Shown one piece after another: positions 57,547 to 64,000 of a stretch of DNA of 64,000 nt. Numbering within the stretch: position 1 is the first letter of the stretch; each line of letters begins with the position of its first letter. This stretch comes from Nitrincola tapanii (GTDB lineage: Bacteria > Pseudomonadota > Gammaproteobacteria > Pseudomonadales > Balneatricaceae): the NCBI RefSeq assembly GCF_008368715.1, contig NZ_SMRS01000006.1, forward strand, positions 186,001-250,000. The letters are read 5' to 3'. Below the pieces are notes generated by a model, which ran no database searches, had not been told where the DNA came from, and worked only from the letters and a program-made list of their open reading frames with translations. The position numbers and the translations under genes were made by a program.

Positions 57547-58416
57547 TTATACTCGACTGACAGGCTGACGTAATGCCATATAGACTCCACTCACAGCTAA
57601 GAGGATACCTAGCCAAGCCCAGGCCTCTAAGCCCTGATCAAACAGCCACCAGCCCTCCAGAACAGTAAGCGGTGGCACCAGATAAAAATAAGTCGCTACT
57701 TTCGCGACAGCACCCTGACGAATCATCCACATTAACAGCAAAATTGCGGTGACCGATAATCCCAGTACTAACCAGAGTAAGGCTAGGATCAGTTGCGGAT
57801 GCCAAGTGATCTCTCCCTGCTCAAAGCTTCGTGCCAGAATCAACATCACCACCGCTGTAGATAAATACTGATAAAAAGATCCGGTTAAGAGATCTCCCCC
57901 CTGACCAAAGCGCTTCTGATAAAGGGTGCCCAACGAGATGCTGAGCAGCGCCAGGATAGCCGCCAACACGGCCCAAGGCTCAAGCACAAAACCCTGCCCC
58001 TCTAAACCACTCAGCAAAACCAAACTGACGCCGAGCAAACCGACACATAAACCCAGCCACTGGCGCCGAGCCAGCTGCTGACCCAAGCAACTCCAGGCTA
58101 AAAGCGCCGTTAACAAAGGCTGTAAGCCGACAATCAAAGCGGTCACCCCGGCTGGGAGCTGCCATTTGATGGCAGCAAATACGCCACCGAGATAACCGGC
58201 ATGTACCAGCAAACCCACCACCATCTGATGAGCGGCCTGTGTGGCACCGGGCCAAGGGGCATGCCAGAGTTTAATTAATACAAGAAAGACCACTAGAGTC
58301 AGCAGCATACGCAAGAACAGCAGATGAAAGGGCTCTATCCAAGGCAAGGCGTAGGCCGCCCCTATAAAACCGGTACTCCAGAGTAGGACAAAGAGCAAAG
58401 GTATCCAGCGCAACAT
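57547..58416 (-). CDS. EamA-family (DMT) transporter
   Basis: A 289-residue membrane protein with ten helices in two EamA repeats. It begins with the family pattern LLFVLLWSTGFIGA. Substrate unknown; often amino acids or metabolites. Six bases upstream of mutM on the same strand. Confidence 0.88.
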   Translation of the reverse strand: MLRWIPLLFVLLWSTGFIGAAYALPWIEPFHLLFLRMLLTLVVFLVLIKLWHAPWPGATQAAHQMVVGLLVHAGYLGGVFAAIKWQLPAGVTALIVGLQPLLTALLAWSCLGQQLARRQWLGLCVGLLGVSLVLLSGLEGQGFVLEPWAVLAAILALLSISLGTLYQKRFGQGGDLLTGSFYQYLSTAVVMLILARSFEQGEITWHPQLILALLWLVLGLSVTAILLLMWMIRQGAVAKVATYFYLVPPLTVLEGWWLFDQGLEAWAWLGILLAVSGVYMALRQPVSRV

Positions 58417-58480
58417 TTTAGCCTTCCTTCTCGGGGTTGATCTCCATCGATCCCCAAGTTTTAGCTTGCCTTAGAAATGC

Positions 58481-58509
58481 AAAAGCCCGGCACTTAAGTC
58501 CGGGCTTTC
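58481..58509 (-). terminator. Rho-independent terminator after rpmG
   Basis: AAAGCCCGG and CCGGGCTTT arms with a nine-base loop. It follows rpmB-rpmG on the minus strand and ends in TTTT. Confidence 0.9.
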
Positions 58510-58527
58510 AGCAACAACCAAGTAAAA

Positions 58528-58698
58528 TTACTTGATCTTAGCTTCTTTGTAGATCACATGCTTACGAACAACCGGATCGTACTTTTTGAATTCGAACTTG
58601 TCCGGAGTATTACGCTTGTTCTTGTCAGTTGTGTAAAAGTGGCCGGTACCTGCAGAGGAAACCAGTCGAATCTTTTCACGTGCGCCTTTAGCTGCCAT
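58528..58698 (-). CDS. rpmG: 50S ribosomal protein L33
   Basis: A 56-residue protein: [20 protein letters not shown] starts it and [16 protein letters not shown] ends it. It lacks the CxxC zinc-binding pairs, so it is the C-minus form of L33. It follows rpmB by eleven bases in the usual rpmBG operon. Confidence 0.97.
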   Translation of the reverse strand: MAAKGAREKIRLVSSAGTGHFYTTDKNKRNTPDKFEFKKYDPVVRKHVIYKEAKIK

Positions 58699-58709
58699 CG
58701 TCTAGCTCC

Positions 58710-58946
58710 TTATACCTTTTCACCACGGGCACGCAATTCAGCCAAAACTGAATCGATACCTTTTTTATCAATAATACGCATACCTTTTGAAGATACACGC
58801 AGACGAACGAAACGGTTCTCGCTCTCTACCCAGAAACGGTGCCAATGCAGGTTAGGGAGAAAACGACGACGAGTTTTACGGTTAGAGTGGGAAACGTTAT
58901 TCCCGGTAATCGGACCTTTGCCCGTTACCATGCAAATGCGTGACAT
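58710..58946 (-). CDS. rpmB: 50S ribosomal protein L28
   Basis: A 78-residue protein with [20 protein letters not shown] and [16 protein letters not shown], typical of L28. First gene of the rpmBG operon; the promoter should lie in 58947-59148. Confidence 0.97.
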   Translation of the reverse strand: MSRICMVTGKGPITGNNVSHSNRKTRRRFLPNLHWHRFWVESENRFVRLRVSSKGMRIIDKKGIDSVLAELRARGEKV

Positions 58947-59148
58947 GACGAATTACCTGAATTCTTTCGGTTAATGTGACTCTATCCGATGTTTATTGAG
59001 AGCTAAAACAGCCACTCTCTCAGGCGGAGCGTCCAGTGAAACGGACAAAATACCGTACCATTAAGGGATAGAAGGGCGCAGATTATACCCCCTTCTCTGC
59101 CAAATACCAGTTTTTTGATGATTTTTTCACCAATACGACGGTCTGGAG

Positions 59149-59823
59149 TTAAATCCAGCCCCGCTCAGCAAACGAAACGACTTCGTCATCACCGACAACC
59201 ATATGATCCAGCACTCGGATATCCACCAAACCCAGAGCTTGCTGTAAACGCTCGGTGATCTGACGATCTGCTTGTGAAGGCTCAGCAATCCCAGAAGGAT
59301 GGTTATGACTGAGTATGACCGCCGCTGCATTCACACTTAAGGCCAACTTCACCACCTCTCGTGGATAGACACTCGCCGCATTAATGGTGCCGTAAAATAA
59401 CGCTTGATAACGAATCACACGATGATGATTGTCGAGGAATAAACAGGCAAAGACTTCACGGGCTTCATGGCGTAACTGGGCTGATAAATAGCGCCGAACC
59501 TCCCGAGGGCTTTCCAGCACCGAGCTGCGTTTGAGATGGGCTTCAAAATGGCGTTTGGACATCTCCAACACCGCCTGCAGCTGCACATACTTCGCAGGCC
59601 CGAGGCCGGGTGCCTGACAAAAGCTCTCCAGATCACTTTCAAATAATGCACGCAGGCTTTGAAAGCGCTGCAAAAGATCACGTGCAAGATCGACTGCACT
59701 TTTACCGGGTAAGCCGGTGCGCAGAAAAATGGCTAAAAGTTCAGCATCCGATAAACTCTCAACCCCTTGATGTAGCAGCTTCTCACGTGGTCGTTCGGCC
59801 TCTGGCCAATCTCGAATCGCCAT
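59149..59823 (-). CDS. radC: RadC family JAMM-domain protein
   Basis: A 224-residue protein with an N-terminal helix-hairpin-helix part ([13 protein letters not shown]) and a C-terminal JAMM-type metal site ([15 protein letters not shown]). Long thought a repair protein; the true function is unclear. Divergent from coaBC. Confidence 0.95.
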   Translation of the reverse strand: MAIRDWPEAERPREKLLHQGVESLSDAELLAIFLRTGLPGKSAVDLARDLLQRFQSLRALFESDLESFCQAPGLGPAKYVQLQAVLEMSKRHFEAHLKRSSVLESPREVRRYLSAQLRHEAREVFACLFLDNHHRVIRYQALFYGTINAASVYPREVVKLALSVNAAAVILSHNHPSGIAEPSQADRQITERLQQALGLVDIRVLDHMVVGDDEVVSFAERGWI

Positions 59824-59929
59824 GGCTACCTCCTTGTAGTCCTGGACAAATGCTGTCCTCTACGCAAAAGGGCAGCAAAATGCTATCTTATCGCCTCATT
59901 TGCACAGATGGAACAGGCGGAAAAAGCTG

Positions 59930-61156
59930 ATGAAAACTCTCAATCAACGCCGGATTTTATTGGGCATCAGTGGTGGAATTGCGGCCTATAAAAGTGCCGA
60001 ACTCACGCGCTTATTGATCAAAGCCGGTGCCGAGGTTCGTGTGGTGATGACCGACGCGGCCTGTGAGTTTATTCGCCCACTGACCCTGCAAGCGCTTTCT
60101 GGCCACCCTGTTCATCAACATCTACTCGATCCGGAAGCGGAAGCGGGCATGGGGCATATTGAGTTAGCACGCTGGGCCGAATTGATTTTGATTGCCCCGG
60201 CCAGCGCCAATCTGATTGCCCGCCTCTGTCATGGTTTTGCAGATGACCTTTTAACCACACTTTGCCTGGCCAGCCGTGCGCCGGTCCTACTCGCTCCAGC
60301 GATGAATCAAGCCATGTGGCGACATCCACAAACACAAACCAATGTTGCGCAGCTACAGCAACGGGGTGTGCAGATTTTAGGGCCGGACTCGGGCGAGCAA
60401 GCCTGTGGTGATCTAGGCCCGGGGCGCATGTTAGAACCCGAGGCCCTCGTGGCTGCGATCCGCCCCCCTGAACAGAACTGCGCAACCGCAAGCTCCTTAC
60501 GCGGTCGTAAAGTGATGATCACCGCCGGCCCCACCCGCGAAGCATTGGATCCGGTACGTTATATCTCTAACCACAGCTCAGGCAAAATGGGTTATGCCCT
60601 CGCGCAAGCGGCTCTTGAAGCCGGTGCTGAAGTGCATCTAGTCAGCGGCCCCGTCCATCTGCAAACGCCTGCGGGCGTGGTCTATCACCCAGTGGAAAGT
60701 GCCGAAGAGATGCTGGCGGCCTGTTTAGCGCAACTCAAGGCCTGTGATCTATTTATTGGTGCGGCCGCCGTGGCCGACTATCGGCCGGTGGCTGTGGCCG
60801 AACAGAAGCTCAAGAAAGGGGCTGAAGAGCTGATGGAGCTGCGTCTGACCAAAAATCCCGACATCATTGCCCAGGTGGCCGCCCAAACACCCAAGCCCTT
60901 TACCGTAGGTTTTGCCGCTGAGACACAAAATCTGCTGGCTTATGCGCGCAGCAAACTGGCACGTAAAGGTTTGGATATGATCATTGCCAATGATGTCTCC
61001 GCACCCGGCATAGGATTCAACAGTGATGAGAATGCCGTGACCCTCATCACCGCCGACAGCGAAACCCACTTTGCCACCCAATCCAAATCGATACTGGCAA
61101 AAACACTGATTGAATATATTGCGGCACAACTACCATCGCCCTCCATTAAGAGCTAA
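59930..61156 (+). CDS. coaBC: bifunctional phosphopantothenoylcysteine decarboxylase/synthase
   Basis: A 408-residue bifunctional enzyme of coenzyme A synthesis. The CoaC half (flavoprotein decarboxylase) begins [20 protein letters not shown] and has the PAMNQAMW motif; the CoaB half has [26 protein letters not shown] and AAVADYRP. The ATG at 59930 fits the family N-terminus; ten extra codons upstream lack support. It is followed by dut after seven bases. Confidence 0.96.
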   Translation: MKTLNQRRILLGISGGIAAYKSAELTRLLIKAGAEVRVVMTDAACEFIRPLTLQALSGHPVHQHLLDPEAEAGMGHIELARWAELILIAPASANLIARLCHGFADDLLTTLCLASRAPVLLAPAMNQAMWRHPQTQTNVAQLQQRGVQILGPDSGEQACGDLGPGRMLEPEALVAAIRPPEQNCATASSLRGRKVMITAGPTREALDPVRYISNHSSGKMGYALAQAALEAGAEVHLVSGPVHLQTPAGVVYHPVESAEEMLAACLAQLKACDLFIGAAAVADYRPVAVAEQKLKKGAEELMELRLTKNPDIIAQVAAQTPKPFTVGFAAETQNLLAYARSKLARKGLDMIIANDVSAPGIGFNSDENAVTLITADSETHFATQSKSILAKTLIEYIAAQLPSPSIKS

Positions 61157-61163
61157 CGTCAGC

Positions 61164-61619
61164 ATGATCAATTTACAAATCAAATGTCTCGATCCACGCC
61201 TTGGCCAGGAATTTCCCCTGCCGAGCTATGCAACCCCCGGCTCAGCGGGTCTGGATCTGCGTGCGTGTTTAGATCGCTCCATCACCCTTGAACCTGGAGC
61301 CACTCAACTCATTCCAACCGGTTTAGCCATTCATATTGAAGATCCTAATCTCTGTGCCATGATACTGCCGCGCTCTGGCCTCGGGCATAAGCACGGTGTT
61401 GTCCTGGGTAACCTGGTGGGCTTAATCGATTCAGACTACCAGGGCGAATTGATGGTGTCCTGCTGGAATCGTGGCCAAACCGCCTTTGAAATTCAGCCCG
61501 GTGAACGCATTGCACAGATGGTCTTAGTGCCGGTTGTGCAGGCTGAGTTCGAGATCGTCGCAGAGTTTAGCGACAGTGAGCGCGGCAGTGGCGGCTTTGG
61601 CTCTTCCGGTCGACACTAA
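61164..61619 (+). CDS. dut: deoxyuridine 5'-triphosphate nucleotidohydrolase
   Basis: A 151-residue dUTPase. Motifs: GSAGLDLRA (I), [10 protein letters not shown] (II), [11 protein letters not shown] (III), ERIAQMV (IV) and the C-terminal [11 protein letters not shown] (V). It keeps uracil out of DNA. Start at 61164, seven bases after coaBC. Confidence 0.97.
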   Translation: MINLQIKCLDPRLGQEFPLPSYATPGSAGLDLRACLDRSITLEPGATQLIPTGLAIHIEDPNLCAMILPRSGLGHKHGVVLGNLVGLIDSDYQGELMVSCWNRGQTAFEIQPGERIAQMVLVPVVQAEFEIVAEFSDSERGSGGFGSSGRH

Positions 61620-61643
61620 TTATCAACACAGGACATTCAAGCC

Positions 61644-63038
61644 ATGGATTACCCTTTAACCTCCTTTGATCCAGAAGTGTTCCGTGCTTATGACATACGC
61701 GGCATCGTTGGTACGGCACTGACCGATGCTCTGGTCTGGCATCTCGGGCGTGCCTTTGCCACAGAAGCTCAAGCGGCCGGTATCCAAGAGGTGGTGGTCG
61801 CGGCCGATGGCCGTTTATCGGGGCCGGAGTTAAAGACCCTGTTGATTGACGGCTTACGTCAAGGCGGCTGTGACGTGGTGGATATCGGCTATCAACCGAC
61901 CCCGGTACTTTACTTTGCAGCGCATCAACGTGCCGATAAAACCGGCATTATGATCACGGGCAGCCACAATCCTGCAGACTATAACGGTTTCAAAATGATG
62001 CTGAATGGCCACACTCTATCTGGAGACGACATTCAAGCTCTCAAACACCGCATCCAGTCACAGACCTACTCTCAGGGTACGGGGCAGTTAAGCACATGGG
62101 ATGTTGAACCTCTTTATCTGCAGCGGATTCTGGATGACGTCAAACTGCAGCGCCCGTTGAAGCTTGTCGTGGATTGCGGCAATGGCATTCCGGGCAAGCT
62201 AGCCCCCGGGCTCTTGGCGCGCCTCGGTTGTGAAGTCATTCCACTCTTCTGTGAAGTAGATGGCCGCTTCCCCAACCACCACCCCGATCCCGGTAAATTA
62301 CAAAATCTGCAGGATGCAATTGCGGCGGTGAAAACGCATCAAGCCGATCTGGGCTTAGCCTTTGATGGTGATGGGGATCGTGTGGGCGTGATCACCTCAA
62401 GCGGCCATGTGATCTATCCTGACCGTCTCATGATGCTCTTTGCGGAGGATGTTTTATCCCGCAATCCCGGTGCTGAAATTCTGTTTGATGTGAAATGCTC
62501 ACGCTTACTGCCCCAAGTGATTCGAGCAGCCGGTGGCCAGGCCACCATGTGGAAAACAGGCCATTCACTGATTAAACAGCAGATGAAAAAGAGCGGTGCG
62601 TTGCTAGCGGGAGAGATGAGTGGTCATATCTTCTTCAGCGAGCGCTGGTTGGGTTTTGATGACGGTTTATACAGCGCCGTGCGCCTACTGGAAATTGTTG
62701 CGGCGGGACAAGAATCGTTGGATCAGATCTTTCAAAATTATCCTGAGGATCTCAGCACACCGGAGATCAATATTCAGGTGACGGACGAAAACAAATTCCG
62801 CTTTGTGGCCGAAATGCAGAAGCTGGACTATCCGAATGGACAGGTCAGCCTGATTGACGGTGTGCGCGTAGACTATGCCGATGGCTGGGGCTTAGTGCGA
62901 GCCTCGAATACCACCCCCGTCTTGGTTTTACGTTTTGAAGCCGAAAATGCCGAAGCGCTGACACGTATTCGTCAGGAGTTTCAGGCTAAACTCTACCAAA
63001 TTGATGCCAGCCTGAGCATTCCTCAGGATTTACACTAA
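61644..63038 (+). CDS. algC: phosphomannomutase/phosphoglucomutase
   Basis: A 464-residue alpha-D-phosphohexomutase. The catalytic Ser is in TGSHNPADYNG, the metal loop is FDGDGDR, the sugar loop GEMSGH, and the phosphate loop near the C-terminus RASNTTP. It interconverts mannose- and glucose-phosphates for exopolysaccharide and LPS. Placed between dut and argB as in Pseudomonas. Confidence 0.95.
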   Translation: MDYPLTSFDPEVFRAYDIRGIVGTALTDALVWHLGRAFATEAQAAGIQEVVVAADGRLSGPELKTLLIDGLRQGGCDVVDIGYQPTPVLYFAAHQRADKTGIMITGSHNPADYNGFKMMLNGHTLSGDDIQALKHRIQSQTYSQGTGQLSTWDVEPLYLQRILDDVKLQRPLKLVVDCGNGIPGKLAPGLLARLGCEVIPLFCEVDGRFPNHHPDPGKLQNLQDAIAAVKTHQADLGLAFDGDGDRVGVITSSGHVIYPDRLMMLFAEDVLSRNPGAEILFDVKCSRLLPQVIRAAGGQATMWKTGHSLIKQQMKKSGALLAGEMSGHIFFSERWLGFDDGLYSAVRLLEIVAAGQESLDQIFQNYPEDLSTPEINIQVTDENKFRFVAEMQKLDYPNGQVSLIDGVRVDYADGWGLVRASNTTPVLVLRFEAENAEALTRIRQEFQAKLYQIDASLSIPQDLH

Positions 63039-63962
<924 letters not shown>

Positions 63963-63964
63963 GT

Positions 63965-64000
63965 ATGAGCCCTACGCAGGATAAGCTGTCACGGCGCGAG
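63965..64000 (+). CDS. start of a gene after argB, probably slmA
   Basis: The ATG at 63965 opens a frame MSPTQDKLSRRE that runs off the window. In Pseudomonas-like genomes slmA, a TetR-type nucleoid-occlusion factor, follows argB, and the basic SRRE segment fits its N-terminus. This is an inference from gene order; only twelve residues are visible. Confidence 0.45.
   Translation, partial: MSPTQDKLSRRE

Overview
The window is a chromosomal segment of a gammaproteobacterium, most like the marine Oceanospirillales/Pseudomonas side of the class. Evidence for this is the order ppk1-hemB, oxyR-recG, ftsY-ftsE-ftsX-rpoH, rpmB-rpmG-radC, coaBC-dut-algC-argB, a Mg-type HemB, a Cpx-like two-component pair and a glnK-amtB-P-II locus. 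A trimethylamine monooxygenase and dimethylamine monooxygenase genes point to a marine or saline, methylamine-using lifestyle. The species is inferred, not proven.

Layout. 0-1.1 kb: end of a NarL-type regulator and a PAS-only protein. 1.2-5.9 kb: methylated-amine catabolism (Tmm; on the other strand a cupin, DmmA-like protein, reductase, haem-dependent N-demethylase and Gdx exporter). 6-10.3 kb: lipocalin, DUF218 protein, MFS carrier, RIO-type kinase, YgjP-type metalloprotease. 10.3-25.2 kb: an accessory region ending at the 3' end of a tRNA-Arg(CCG). It holds two toxin-antitoxin pairs, an attC-like hairpin, a type I restriction-modification operon with an embedded Abi gene and two mini-ORFs that overlap attenuator-like hairpins, an HNH remnant, three lipoprotein genes, an AFG1/LACE1-type ATPase that looks eukaryotic, and a truncated tyrosine integrase. 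25.4-64 kb: core genome: cytochrome c, rep, a GGDEF/EAL protein, comM, ubiK, the glnK-amtB-P-II locus, cpxRA with a spy-like gene, trmB/thiG/thiS, rpoH, ftsXEY, rsmD, coaD, recG, oxyR, ppk1, hemB, mutM, ribosomal L28/L33, radC, coaBC, dut, algC and argB.

Regulatory sites read directly: two exact GCAC-N7-GTGC NtrC sites and a sigma-54 promoter before glnK; an exact CpxR box between cpxR and the spy-like gene; inverted-repeat operators before a Phd/YefM antitoxin and a TetR gene; and several Rho-independent terminators. Between hemB and a glycosyltransferase gene, the + strand carries a GGA-rich stretch with a GGA in the loop of its terminator. This is the signature of a CsrA/RsmA-sequestering small RNA.

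The observations most worth following are the eukaryote-like AFG1 ATPase in an integrase-marked tRNA island, the Rsm/Csr-type sRNA candidate, and the defence operon in which every gene from hsdM to hsdS overlaps the next by a few bases and nested CCCGCC/GGCGGGT hairpins lie just before abi and hsdS.
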